Shown: positions 32,755 through 42,494 of the stretch, in pieces | How positions within the stretch are numbered: the first letter of the stretch is position 1 | Layout of the letters: the number at the start of each line of letters is the position of its first letter | Assembly (NCBI RefSeq): GCF_009296175.1 | Contig: NZ_VOSK01000033.1 | Coordinates: 1 to 44,690 of the forward strand | DNA: 44,690 bases | DNA from: Microvirga tunisiensis | Lineage (GTDB): Bacteria > Pseudomonadota > Alphaproteobacteria > Rhizobiales > Beijerinckiaceae | Direction of reading: 5' to 3' | Program-made: the position numbers and the translations under genes | The notes under the pieces: model-generated | What the model was told of the DNA's origin: nothing | Databases searched by the model: none | The model's input: only the letters and a program-made list of their open reading frames with translations

Positions 32755-34275
32755 ATGAGGATCAGAGAAGCATTACTAACCGGCTTGGCGATACTTGCAT
32801 CAGGTCCGGTTCTCGCTCAGTCAGGTGGCATCATCAACGTGGCAACGATCGGCGAGCCGCCGACGCTTGACCCTATGGTTTCGACGGCAGACCTGGTTGG
32901 AATCGTCACTCAACACTTCTTTGAGACGCTGTTCACCTTCGACAAGGATTGGAAGGTCACCCCTCTCCTGGCGGCGTCGCTTCCCGAGGTCACCGAGGGC
33001 GGCAAGGTCTACACGATCAAGCTGCGCCAGGGCATCAAGTTCCACGACGGTTCGGACATGACGTCCGAGGACGTCGTCGCCTCTCTCAAGCGCTGGATGG
33101 AGCAGGCGTCCCGCGGCAAGCAGGTCGCCGGCAATGTCGACAAGCTGGAAGCTGTGGATCCGTCGACCGTGCGCCTCACTCTGAAGACGCCCTATGCTCC
33201 TCTCCTGGCGCTCCTGTCCTTCAACAACTCCGCTGCGGTGATCATGCCATCGGAGAAGATGGACGTTCCGATGAAGGAGCCGGTCGGCACGGGCCCTTAC
33301 AAGCTGAAGGAGCGCAAACCCGATCAGTACATCCAGCTCGTACGCAACGACTCCTATAAGCCACTCGAAGGCACCGGGAACGGTTATGGCGGCGCACGCA
33401 AGCCGATCCTCGACGAGATCCGGTTCGTGCCGGTTCCGGATCCGAATACGCGTGTCGAAGGGGCGATTTCCGGGCAGTTCGATTACGTCGATTCCATCCC
33501 GGTCGAATCCTATGACCGCATCAAGAATCTCCAGACTTCGAAACCGGTCGTTCTCAAGCCGTTCGGCTGGCCCGTCTTCGTGATGAACACGAAGCAGGGC
33601 GTGATGGCCAATGCCGACTCCCGCATGGCCGTGCGTCTCGCACTGAGCATGGAAGACATGCTGGCTGCGGCCTTCGGCAATCCGGAGTTCTATTCGCTCG
33701 ACGGAGCGATGTATCCCAAGGGCTATGTGTGGAACACGACGGCAGGTGTGGAAGGCAAGTACAATGTCGCCGATCCGGACAAGGCCAAGGCGCTTCTGAA
33801 GAAGGCCAATTACAGCGGCGCGCCTTTGCGCATCCTCACCAGCCGGCAGTACGAATTCCATTACAAGATGGCCCAGGTGGCGGCAGAGTACCTCAAGCAG
33901 GCTGGCTTCACGGTCGATCTGCAGGTGGTCGACTGGGCAACGCTGACCCAGCGGCGCGGCGATCCGGCTCTGTGGGACATCTATATCACCCACAGCCCGT
34001 TCCTTCCGGAACCCGCCCTCATCGGCCAGCTCTCCGAGAGCTCGCCCGGCTGGTGGTCGAGCCCCGCCCGCTCGAAGGCGGTCGATGCCTTCAACACGGA
34101 GAGCGATCCGGCGAAGCGCCCTGCTCTCTGGGCTGAAGTTCAGAAGGTCATCTACGACGAAACCCCCAGCATCAAGATCGGCGACTTCAATGCTCTGTCG
34201 GCACAGTCTCCCAAGCTGGAAGGTGTCGTGCCGGCGCCCTGGCCTTACTTCTGGAACGTGACGGTGAAGAAGTAA
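32755..34275 (+). CDS. ABC substrate-binding protein, family 5 (second Dpp-type importer)
   Basis: This 506-aa periplasmic binding protein has a Sec signal (about 1-22, cleavage after VLAQ). SBP family 5 marks include IGEPPTLDPMVSTADL, HFFETLFTFDKDWKVTPLLA, YTIKLRQGIKFHDGSDMTSE and PVGTGPYKLKER. The ATG at 32755 is preceded by AGAGGG at good spacing; a GTG two codons earlier is less well placed. It opens an operon of importer, amidohydrolase and RidA genes, so its ligand is probably the amidohydrolase substrate, an N-acyl or ester-linked compound. A 9-base-stem hairpin follows the stop. Confidence 0.93.
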   Translation: MRIREALLTGLAILASGPVLAQSGGIINVATIGEPPTLDPMVSTADLVGIVTQHFFETLFTFDKDWKVTPLLAASLPEVTEGGKVYTIKLRQGIKFHDGSDMTSEDVVASLKRWMEQASRGKQVAGNVDKLEAVDPSTVRLTLKTPYAPLLALLSFNNSAAVIMPSEKMDVPMKEPVGTGPYKLKERKPDQYIQLVRNDSYKPLEGTGNGYGGARKPILDEIRFVPVPDPNTRVEGAISGQFDYVDSIPVESYDRIKNLQTSKPVVLKPFGWPVFVMNTKQGVMANADSRMAVRLALSMEDMLAAAFGNPEFYSLDGAMYPKGYVWNTTAGVEGKYNVADPDKAKALLKKANYSGAPLRILTSRQYEFHYKMAQVAAEYLKQAGFTVDLQVVDWATLTQRRGDPALWDIYITHSPFLPEPALIGQLSESSPGWWSSPARSKAVDAFNTESDPAKRPALWAEVQKVIYDETPSIKIGDFNALSAQSPKLEGVVPAPWPYFWNVTVKK

Positions 34276-34289
34276 GCGCACGGCAAGCT

Positions 34290-34315
34290 GGGGAGCGCTC
34301 CTCTCCGCGCTCCCC
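34290..34315 (+). promoter_or_regulatory. Intercistronic hairpin after the second family 5 binding-protein gene
   Basis: GGGGAGCGC (34290-34298) pairs perfectly with GCGCTCCCC (34307-34315) around 8 bases. It starts 15 bases after the stop and 27 bases before the permease start. It matches the position of hairpins after the other three ABC binding-protein genes. Confidence 0.65.
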
Positions 34316-34341
34316 GAACACTCCTTTATGCAGATCGACGC

Positions 34342-35283
34342 ATGAGCCAATACATCCTTCAACGTTTGCTCGGCATGCTGGTCGTGATGTTCGTGGTCGT
34401 CACGATCGTGTTCATCATCGTCCGCATCGCCCCCGGTGACCCTGCCGCCGTGATGCTCGGGCCGGATGCGACGGCTCAGGACATCGCAATGCTGCGCACG
34501 CGCCTCGGTCTCGATCAGCCGCTCATCGTTCAATACGGCATCTTCTTCGGTCAGCTTTTGCAGGGCGATCTGGGCGAATCCATCTTCCTGAACCGTCCTG
34601 TCTTGTCTGCTTTGGCAGACCGGGCCGAGCCGACCTTCTTTCTGACGCTGTTCTCCATCCTCATCGCCGCTCTGATCGCCATCCCGGTCGGCGTCCTGTC
34701 GGCCTACTGGCGCGGCTCGCTCTTCGATCAGGCCTCCACGACCCTGGCTATGCTCGCGGCGTCCGTGCCGAGCTTCTGGCTCGGTCTGCTGCTGATCCAG
34801 TTCTTCGCCGTGCGACTCGGAATCTTTCCGGTCTCGGGATATGGCGGCCCCGGCGCGGGGATCGGCACGCGGCTGTCTCATCTCGTACTGCCCGCGTTCT
34901 CCCTTGGCATCGTGTCGTCTGCCCTGATCCTGCGTTTCACCCGGGCGAGCATGCTCGACGTTCTGAACGACGATTACGTCCGCACCGCGCGCTCCAAGGG
35001 GATGAGCGAATTCCGGGTCGTCATGAAGCACGCCTTCAAGAATGCGCTCATCCCGGTATTGACGGTGATCGGCCTGACGGCTGCGCTTCTCGTGTCCGGT
35101 GCCGTCGTGACGGAAACCGTATTCGGCCTTCCTGGTGTCGGAAACCTCGTCGTCTCGGCCGTGTTGCGGCGCGATTATCCTGTCATCCAGGGTGCCCTCC
35201 TGATCGTCGCGGCGCTCTATGTTCTCATCAACTTCCTGATCGACATGCTCTACCTGCTCATCGACCCGCGGGTGCGTTACTGA
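34342..35283 (+). CDS. ABC importer permease, DppB-like (second system)
   Basis: This 313-aa inner-membrane permease has six helices. IVRIAPGDPAAVMLGPDAT, then LRTRLGLDQPLIVQYGIFF and the EAA loop DYVRTARSKGMSEFRVVMKH (about 211-230) are standard for DppB proteins. GAVVTETVFGLPGVGNLVVS near the end is the usual conserved block. The gene starts after the hairpin at 34290 and its stop shares one base with the next start (TGATG), implying coupling. Confidence 0.93.
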   Translation: MSQYILQRLLGMLVVMFVVVTIVFIIVRIAPGDPAAVMLGPDATAQDIAMLRTRLGLDQPLIVQYGIFFGQLLQGDLGESIFLNRPVLSALADRAEPTFFLTLFSILIAALIAIPVGVLSAYWRGSLFDQASTTLAMLAASVPSFWLGLLLIQFFAVRLGIFPVSGYGGPGAGIGTRLSHLVLPAFSLGIVSSALILRFTRASMLDVLNDDYVRTARSKGMSEFRVVMKHAFKNALIPVLTVIGLTAALLVSGAVVTETVFGLPGVGNLVVSAVLRRDYPVIQGALLIVAALYVLINFLIDMLYLLIDPRVRY

Positions 35284-36146
35284 TGGCTGCCGTCAGCTCC
35301 CCCGCCCTCATCGAAGCGAGCTTCGTCTCGCGGCTAGTGACCCGCAAGACCGTCATGTTCGGCCTCCTGATCCTCGTGATCGTCGCGGCACTGGCGATCC
35401 TGGCGCCGTTGATTGCGCCCTACTCGCCGAGCCGTCTCTCCGTGGTGAACCGGCTCAAGCCGCCGAGCAGTATTTACTGGTTCGGAACGGATGAGTTCGG
35501 CCGGGACGTGTTCAGCCGTACCATCTATGCGGGCCGGCTTTCGCTGCTCGTCGGCATCTCGGTCGTGACTTTCGCAGCCGTTTTTGGCGTGACGCTCGGC
35601 CTCGTTGCCGGCTTCTTCCGCCGTCTCGACATGCCGATTGCCCGCATCATCGATGCCATGATGGCCTTCCCGGACATTCTCCTGGCGATTGCGCTCGTCG
35701 CTGCCCTCGGTCCGTCCCTCATCACCGTCATCGTGGCTCTCGGCATCGTCTACACACCGCGCCTTGCCCGTATCGTACGAGCCTCCACGCTCGTCATCCG
35801 TGAACTGCCTTATGTCGAAGCGGCCCGTGCACTGGGAGTGCCGACCTGGCGCATCATGTCCCGGCACGTGCTGCGCAACCTCGTGTCTCCCATTCTCGTG
35901 CAGGGCACCTTCATCTTTGCCTATGCCATGCTGGCGGAAGCGGGGCTGTCTTTCCTCGGTCTCGGCGTAAGCCCCGAGGTGCCGACCTGGGGAACGATGA
36001 TTGCGGCCGGATGGCAATATATCGGACAGGCCGACTGGATGACGCTGTTTCCCGGCATTGCCATCATCCTATCCGTTCTTTCACTTCAAATGGTCGGCGA
36101 CGGCTTCCGGGATCTTCTCGATCCGCGCCTGAGAAAGGATCTTTGA
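35283..36146 (+). CDS. ABC importer permease, DppC-like (second system)
   Basis: This 287-aa permease has a first helix at about residues 26-46 and the DppC block WFGTDEFGRDVFSRTIYAGR. The EAA loop is YVEAARALGVPTWRIMSRHV. EAGLSFLGLGVSPEVPTWGT and DPRLRKD close the protein as in most family members. It forms the channel with the preceding DppB-like protein. The amidohydrolase gene begins four bases after its stop. Confidence 0.93.
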   Translation: MAAVSSPALIEASFVSRLVTRKTVMFGLLILVIVAALAILAPLIAPYSPSRLSVVNRLKPPSSIYWFGTDEFGRDVFSRTIYAGRLSLLVGISVVTFAAVFGVTLGLVAGFFRRLDMPIARIIDAMMAFPDILLAIALVAALGPSLITVIVALGIVYTPRLARIVRASTLVIRELPYVEAARALGVPTWRIMSRHVLRNLVSPILVQGTFIFAYAMLAEAGLSFLGLGVSPEVPTWGTMIAAGWQYIGQADWMTLFPGIAIILSVLSLQMVGDGFRDLLDPRLRKDL

Positions 36147-36150
36147 TCTC

Positions 36151-37370
36151 ATGACTTTTCACGCAGAAGCGTCGCCTCTTCTGATCTCGGGCGTGAAGCC
36201 AGTCGGCTTCGGCAGAGGCGTGTCTCAGGAAGCCACCGATATTCTGATCGGCGGCGACGGGAAGATTGCCGGCGTCGGCAACTCGCTCCAGGCGCCGGAC
36301 GGTGCCCGCCGCATCGATGCCAAAGGGGCTTACGTCTCACCCGGCTGGGTCGATCTCCATGCCCATGTCTGGCACGGAGGCACCGATATCTCGATCAAGC
36401 CGCAGGTCTGCGGCATCGAGCGGGGCGTGACGACCATCGTGGACGCCGGCTCGGCCGGCGAGGCCAATTTCCACGGCTTCCGCGAGTACATCATCGAACC
36501 GGCCAAGGAGCGCATCAAGGCCTTCCTCAATATCGGCTCGATCGGTCTTGTCGCCTGCAACCGCGTCAGCGAGCTGATCGACATGCGGTCCATCGATATA
36601 GACCGCACCATTGCCTGCGTCGAAGCCAACCGTGACATCATTATCGGCATCAAGGTGCGGGCGAGCGGCGTGATCGTCGGCGCCTGGGGCATCACGCCCG
36701 TGAAGATCGCCAAGAAGGTCGCCAAGATCCTGAAGCTGCCGCTGATGGTGCATGTGGGCGAACCGCCTCCGGTCTTCGACGAGGTTCTCGAGATCCTCGG
36801 CCCCGGCGACGTGGTGACCCACTGCTTCAACGGCAAGGCCGCAGCGAACATCATGGAGGACGAGAACCTGTTCCTGCTGGCGCAACGCTGCGCCAAGGAC
36901 GGGATCCGCCTCGACGTCGGTCATGGCGGCGCATCGTTCTCGTTCAAGGTGGCCGAACTCGCCATTCAGCGCGGCCTCCTGCCCTTCTCGATCTCGACCG
37001 ACCTGCACGCGCGCTCCCTCGACAATCCTGTCTGGGACATGGGCACGACCATGTCGAAGCTTCTCTCCGTCGGCATGCCGTTCGAGGCCGTCATCGACGC
37101 TTCGACACGGGCGCCGATGGAAGTGATCGGTCTCCCGACCGAGAACCTTCTCTCTCCCGGCACAGGGGCCGAGTTCACTGTGTTCGAGGTCAACGACAGC
37201 GATCTCCGGATCGTCGATTCCATGGGCTACAACGCGCACCTGCCGCGCCTGATCGAACCCGTCTGGACCATCCTAGGACAGGAGGCCATCAAGGCCAGTC
37301 GCTACGTCCCGCCCCAGAAGTCCGCCCTGGAGAGTTCCGCCTGTCCGCATTGCGGGTGGATCAACGCCCG

Positions 37371-37374
<4 letters not shown>
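36151..37374 (+). CDS. Amidohydrolase/deacetylase metallohydrolase (Atu3266/EF0837-like)
   Basis: This 407-aa cytosolic enzyme has a complete binuclear metal site: His70 and His72 (LHAHVWHGG), Lys168 (IGIKVRAS, probably carboxylated), His201 (MVHVGEP), His224 (THCFNG) and Asp284 (STDLHARS). It resembles the amidohydrolase group often misnamed dihydroorotase. One member, Agrobacterium Atu3266, was described as an esterase for acetylated R-mandelate-type compounds, by recollection. Hydrolysis of an N- or O-acyl compound delivered by the surrounding importer is the likely role. The C-terminus has a CPHCGW motif that is not part of the core. The stop overlaps the next ATPase start (ATGA), so enzyme and transporter are co-translated. 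Confidence 0.88.
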
Positions 37375-38380
<1,006 letters not shown>

Positions 38381-38384
<4 letters not shown>

Positions 38385-39364
38385 GTGCAGAAACTCTCCT
38401 GAGCGTCCAGGGGCTCACCAAGCAGTTCCAGACCCGCAACGGCACGGTCAAGGCCGTCGACGGCGTCAGCTTCGACGTGAAGCGCGGCACCATCGTGGGT
38501 CTCGTCGGTGAGTCCGGATCGGGCAAGACCACCGCCGGCCGCTGCACCCTCCGCCTCGTCGAGCCTGACGAGGGACGGATCCTTTTCGACGGTGTCGACC
38601 TGCGCACTTTGCGGGAACGGGAGATGCGGGACTATCGGAGCCGGCTCCAGATCATTTTCCAGGATCCCTATTCGAGCCTCAATCCCCGCCTTCGCATCGA
38701 TCAGATCATCGGTGAGGCGCTGGATATCCATCGGCCCGTCAAGGGCAGCGCCCGGCGGGACCGGATCGCAGAACTGCTGCAGAGAGTGGGTCTCAATCCG
38801 GATGCCGCGCGCCGCTTCCCGCATGAATTCTCAGGCGGGCAGAGGCAGCGCATCGGCATCGCCCGTGCCCTGGCGGTGGAGCCCGACTTCATCGTGGCGG
38901 ATGAGCCGGTCTCTGCTCTCGATGTCTCGGTGCAGGCCCAGGTCCTCAACCTGATCCAGGATCTGCAGCAGGATTTCGGCCTGACGATGCTCTTCATCGC
39001 TCACGACCTGTCGGTGGTCGAATATCTCTGCGACGAGGTCGTCGTCATGTATCTGGGGCGTGTCATGGAGCGCGGTCCGAGCCGCGAGATCTATGCGATG
39101 CCGCGCCACCCCTATACGCAGGCGCTTCTCTCGGCTGCTCCGGTGCCGGACCCGAACGCGAGCCGACAGCGGATCGTTTTGAAAGGCGATATTCCAAGTC
39201 CCCTCAATCCGCCATCCGGTTGCGTGTTCCGGACACGCTGCCGTTACGCCGTCGAGGCTTGTGCCGAGATCGTTCCGCCTCTGGAGGACGTCGGCTCGAA
39301 CCATCACGTCGCCTGCATTCGCCACGGCGACCCTGAAGTTATTTCTCAAGGACTGACATTGTGA
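38381..39364 (+). CDS. ABC importer ATPase, DppF-like (second system)
   Basis: This 327-aa ATPase has Walker [11 protein letters not shown]-loop FQDPYSSLNPRL (typical of DppF), signature FSGGQRQRI, Walker B FIVADEPVSALD and FIAHDLSVV. The C-terminal GCVFRTRCRYAVEAC repeats the Cys pattern of the partner. The start overlaps the DppD stop by four bases and the stop overlaps the RidA-like start (GTGA), so the whole set from amidohydrolase to RidA is one coupled unit. Confidence 0.92.
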
Positions 39365-39849
39365 ACGAAGTTCAATATCTGACTGGGTCGAACCCTTACG
39401 AGCGCCTGAAAGAACTGGGCCTCGCGCTGCCGAAACCTCCGAGTCCGATCGCCAACTTCGTGACGCATGTTCAAGAAGGCAACCTTCTGTTCCTGTCGGG
39501 ACAAGGACCGCAGGAGGCGAATGGCTACCTTCATACCGGCAAGGTCGGCCGCGATGTCGATGTGGACAAGGCCTATGAACACGCCAAGCTGACGGGTATC
39601 AATCTGCTCGCCGTCATGCAGGATGCGCTGGGTGACTTGTCCCGCGTGAAACGCGTCGTGAAGCTCCTCGGCATGGTGAACGCGGCACCCGACTTCGGCG
39701 AGCATCCCAAGGTGATCAACGGATGCTCCGATCTCATGATGGCCGTTTTCGGAGAGGCCGGGCGCCACGCCCGCTCTGCCGTCGGCTTCGGGTCCCTGCC
39801 CAACAACATCACGGTCGAGATCGAAGCCATCATCGCTCTCGCGGAATGA
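39361..39849 (+). CDS. RidA/YjgF-family protein
   Basis: This 162-aa protein belongs to the RidA superfamily, in the longer subgroup (about 150-160 aa; classical RidA is about 130). NFVTHVQEGNLLFLSGQGP and HARSAVGFGSLPNN are family marks. The Arg in ARSAVG corresponds to the Arg that binds imine or keto-acid carboxylates in RidA, and VEIEAI holds the conserved Glu. RidA proteins hydrolyse reactive enamines/imines released by PLP enzymes. The PLP ammonia-lyase-like gene at 40804 makes that partnership attractive here. The GTG start overlaps the ATPase stop and follows AAGGAC. Confidence 0.9.
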   Translation: MNEVQYLTGSNPYERLKELGLALPKPPSPIANFVTHVQEGNLLFLSGQGPQEANGYLHTGKVGRDVDVDKAYEHAKLTGINLLAVMQDALGDLSRVKRVVKLLGMVNAAPDFGEHPKVINGCSDLMMAVFGEAGRHARSAVGFGSLPNNITVEIEAIIALAE

Positions 39850-39869
39850 GGCGTTCCTTCATGCCTGGA

Positions 39870-40676
39870 TCAGCGCCAGCCCAACGTTGCCTCGATCCTT
39901 TCGGCCGCCTTGCGGACAGCATTGGTGTAGCGGTCACGATCCTGCACGACCCGATGCTCCGGCAGCACAATGGAAATCGTCGCAAGACACTCTCCGGACG
40001 GCTGGCAGATCGGCGAAGCGATGCAGGCCACGGAGAAATCCGACTCGTTGATTTGGATCGACAGGCGTTCCCGCAGGGCATTCGCAGAAGCTTCGCAAAG
40101 TGCCTCCGGGTTCGTATTGGCACGCCCTGTGGGCGACACCTTCGAGGCGTGCCTGAAGACCTCCAGCCGTTCCTTATCGGGAAGATGCCCGAGAAGAAGG
40201 CGGCCCGAGGCCGTCCAGTTCAGGGGCACGCGCGAACCGATCTTCGACGTGATCCGGAAATGCCCGGGTCCGTCCGCCATGGCCATCACGACCATATGGT
40301 CTCCGTCCCGCCCGCAGATCTGAATGGTTTCCTCCACCTCACGGCACAGATCCTGCATCTCGTGCGTGGCGACGTTCAGGAAGTCGAGGGATTCGGCATA
40401 AGCCAAACCGTAATGATAAAGGCGCGGTCCGAGCCAGACCGTGCCATCGCTGCGCCGTTGCAGAAGTCTCTTCTCGACCAGATCCTCGATGATCACGTAA
40501 ACCGTCGAGAGTGGCGCCCCGACAGCCTTGGCCACAGCATAGGCACCGACCGGTTTCATTTCCGCCTGGAGGAAATCCAGGATCTGCAAGGCACGATCGA
40601 TACCGCTGACGCGCGCGCCGCGGCTGCGCTTCTCGGGTGCAGCAGCATTCACGGCTTCAGGAAACTTGGTGTCCAC
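39870..40676 (-). CDS. IclR-family transcriptional regulator
   Basis: This 268-aa regulator has a winged helix at about residues 24-85 (GIDRALQILDFLQ, VGAYAVAKAVGAPLSTVYVI) and an effector domain from about 100 with WTASGRLLLGHLP and FSVACIASPICQPSGECLAT. The start is a GTG at 40676 behind GGGAGAAG. It lies between the importer/RidA genes, which run towards it, and the divergent PLP-enzyme gene, so it probably controls one or both. A loose TGGAA-N9-TTCCG repeat at 40755-40773 lies in the 127-base divergent gap; it is wider than the usual IclR site. Confidence 0.92.
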   Translation of the reverse strand: MDTKFPEAVNAAAPEKRSRGARVSGIDRALQILDFLQAEMKPVGAYAVAKAVGAPLSTVYVIIEDLVEKRLLQRRSDGTVWLGPRLYHYGLAYAESLDFLNVATHEMQDLCREVEETIQICGRDGDHMVVMAMADGPGHFRITSKIGSRVPLNWTASGRLLLGHLPDKERLEVFRHASKVSPTGRANTNPEALCEASANALRERLSIQINESDFSVACIASPICQPSGECLATISIVLPEHRVVQDRDRYTNAVRKAAERIEATLGWR

Positions 40677-40803
40677 TGGATCTTCTCCCGGATCTTCAGA
40701 AACTGCGGCCCGCCGTCAGGACTGGCAGCATCCCCTCGCGCGCTTCCTCAATAATGGAACATACGCCATTCCGGCAACATAAAACATAGAGACAAAGAGC
40801 CCC

Positions 40804-42003
40804 ATGACCCAGACAGACATCCGCTCGGACCTTGGCCTCCGCCCCATCATCAACGTATCGGGCACCATGACCTCGCTCGGCGCATCCATCGTCGTGCCCG
40901 AAGCGGTCGCCGCTGTCTCGGCGATCCTTCCGCAATTCGTCGAGATCGGCGATCTCCAGAAGAAGGCCAGCCGCGTGATCGCGCGCCTCTGCGGCACCGA
41001 AGCCGGCTTCGTGACGGCATCCTGTTCGGCGGGGATTACACTTGCTGTTGCGGGGGCCATGACCGGTTGCGATCTTGCTGCAGTCGAGCGCCTTCCCAAT
41101 ACGGAAGATCTCAAGAACGAAGTGCTGCTCATGACCGGCCACATGGTCAGCTACGGCGCACCGGTCGAGCAGGGCATCCGCCTCGCGGGCGCGAAGGTCG
41201 TGCCGGTGGGTCAAGCCACCTCGGCCTATGGCTACCAACTCAATGGCGCCATCAATGAACGGACGGCCGCCGCGGTCTATGTCGTATCGCACCATACGGT
41301 GCAGTACGGTCTGATCCCGCTCAAGGAATTCGTCGAGATCTGCCATGCGCGGGGCGTGCCTGTGATCGTGGACGCGGCCTCGGAATACGACCTGACGGGG
41401 TTCCTGGCCGCCGGCGCCGACATCGCGCTCTATTCCTCCCATAAATTCCTCGGCGGCCTGACCGGCGGCATCGTGGCCGGCCGCACCGAGCTCGTTCGCG
41501 CCACCTACATGCAGAACATGGGCATCGGCCGCGGCATGAAGATCGGCAAAGAGGGCATTCTCGGCACCATCGCCGCTCTCGAAGCCTGGGAGAAGCGGGA
41601 CCATGCGGCTGTCCGCGAACGCGAGACGCGCTACTTGCAGCTCTGGGAGCAGACTCTTTCCGGTCGTCCCGGCGTGACACCGATCCGCGAGGCGGATCCG
41701 ACCAACAACCCTCTCGATCGTCTCAAGGTCGCCATCGAGCCCAAGGGAGCCCACATCACAGCCTGGGACCTCGCCGACGCTCTCGCATCGGGGCGCACGC
41801 CGATCATCGTTCGCGACCACGAGGTCGAGCACGGCTATTTCTATCTCGACCCGTGCAATCTTCATCCGGGACAGGAAACCGTCGTCGCAGAGCGGCTCGT
41901 CGAGGAACTGGAGAAGGCCCGGCAATCCAACGAGATCATTGCGACGCCCCTCGAGGGGCGTCGCAACCGGTCCTCTCAGGCGATCATGCACTGGCCCGAC
42001 TGA
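40804..42003 (+). CDS. PLP-dependent SelA/DgaE-like enzyme, probable ammonia-lyase type
   Basis: This 399-aa fold-type I PLP enzyme has the cofactor Lys at about 214 (YSSHKFLGG) and the pyridine-binding Asp at about 190 ([10 protein letters not shown]). The start [14 protein letters not shown] is typical of the SelA/D-glucosaminate-6-phosphate ammonia-lyase group. It lacks the N-terminal domain and RNA-binding features of true selenocysteine synthase, so a small-molecule role is expected, probably elimination of ammonia or water from a D- or hydroxy-amino acid. Near-identical annotation names (SelA, aminotransferase class V) in other genomes should not be taken as function. It is divergent from the IclR gene and near the amidohydrolase/RidA operon. 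Confidence 0.87.
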   Translation: MTQTDIRSDLGLRPIINVSGTMTSLGASIVVPEAVAAVSAILPQFVEIGDLQKKASRVIARLCGTEAGFVTASCSAGITLAVAGAMTGCDLAAVERLPNTEDLKNEVLLMTGHMVSYGAPVEQGIRLAGAKVVPVGQATSAYGYQLNGAINERTAAAVYVVSHHTVQYGLIPLKEFVEICHARGVPVIVDAASEYDLTGFLAAGADIALYSSHKFLGGLTGGIVAGRTELVRATYMQNMGIGRGMKIGKEGILGTIAALEAWEKRDHAAVRERETRYLQLWEQTLSGRPGVTPIREADPTNNPLDRLKVAIEPKGAHITAWDLADALASGRTPIIVRDHEVEHGYFYLDPCNLHPGQETVVAERLVEELEKARQSNEIIATPLEGRRNRSSQAIMHWPD

Positions 42004-42016
42004 TTGGGAGGCAATG

Positions 42017-42059
42017 GGCCAGCCGTCCAGACCCGACCGGGTCCAGGGACCGGCTGGCC
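42017..42059 (+). terminator. Hairpin after the PLP-enzyme gene
   Basis: GGCCAGCCG (42017-42025) pairs perfectly with CGGCTGGCC (42051-42059); inside, ACCC and GGGT can also pair. It begins 13 bases after the stop. There is no T run, so it is terminator-like only. Confidence 0.45.
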
Positions 42060-42494
42060 GCTCCTGATATCCCACCGGATTACCGAACTTGTATCCTTTG
42101 AGGATGAGGCGGGCTGACAGGCGAAATCAACCGACGAACAAGAGCCGACAGGAGCATCGGATCCGCATCTTAATTTGCGCATCGTTCGTCGCCGAAAACC
42201 GGGGCTGCTTTTCGCTGACGCGAACCTCCGGTTCTGCACGATGCGCTCAATGAAGATCCGCTCACGTTACCAATGCAGAAATTCCGAAGAGGTCTGCCCG
42301 GTGCCAGGAGCCGACCTCCGGACCTGTTGTGGACAAGCGTCTGGGCAATCTCCGCCCTTTCCCATGAACAGGTGAAGGTATTCTCGGCCTTCGGCAATAC
42401 GACGCATCGATCGGCAAGGCCCAGAAAAGCTAGCTCGATTAATCCTAGAGCAGGTGATTTGGCTTCAGGTAGAAATGACATTCGGATCCTTTCC
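42060..42494. other. Intergenic region, no gene recognised
   Basis: These 435 bases precede the TPR-methyltransferase gene. Open frames on both strands run through but none has a recognisable domain. The stretch near 42430-42490 is less GC-rich and may hold the promoter of the next gene; I cannot name its elements. Confidence 0.4.

Noticed and set aside
32821..35031. Very long open frame on the minus strand opposite the second Dpp-type operon (736 codons)
   Set aside because: Composition is Arg/Asp/His-rich as expected for an antisense frame of high-GC genes; the plus-strand genes have clear domains.
40755..40773. TGGAA-N9-TTCCG repeat before the IclR gene as an IclR operator
   Set aside because: The spacer is longer than in typical IclR sites and the arms are short; kept only as a remark.
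40804..42003. Selenocysteine synthase (SelA)
   Set aside because: The protein is shorter, lacks the N-terminal domain, and stands in a catabolic cluster without selB or a tRNA-Sec gene; only the fold is shared.
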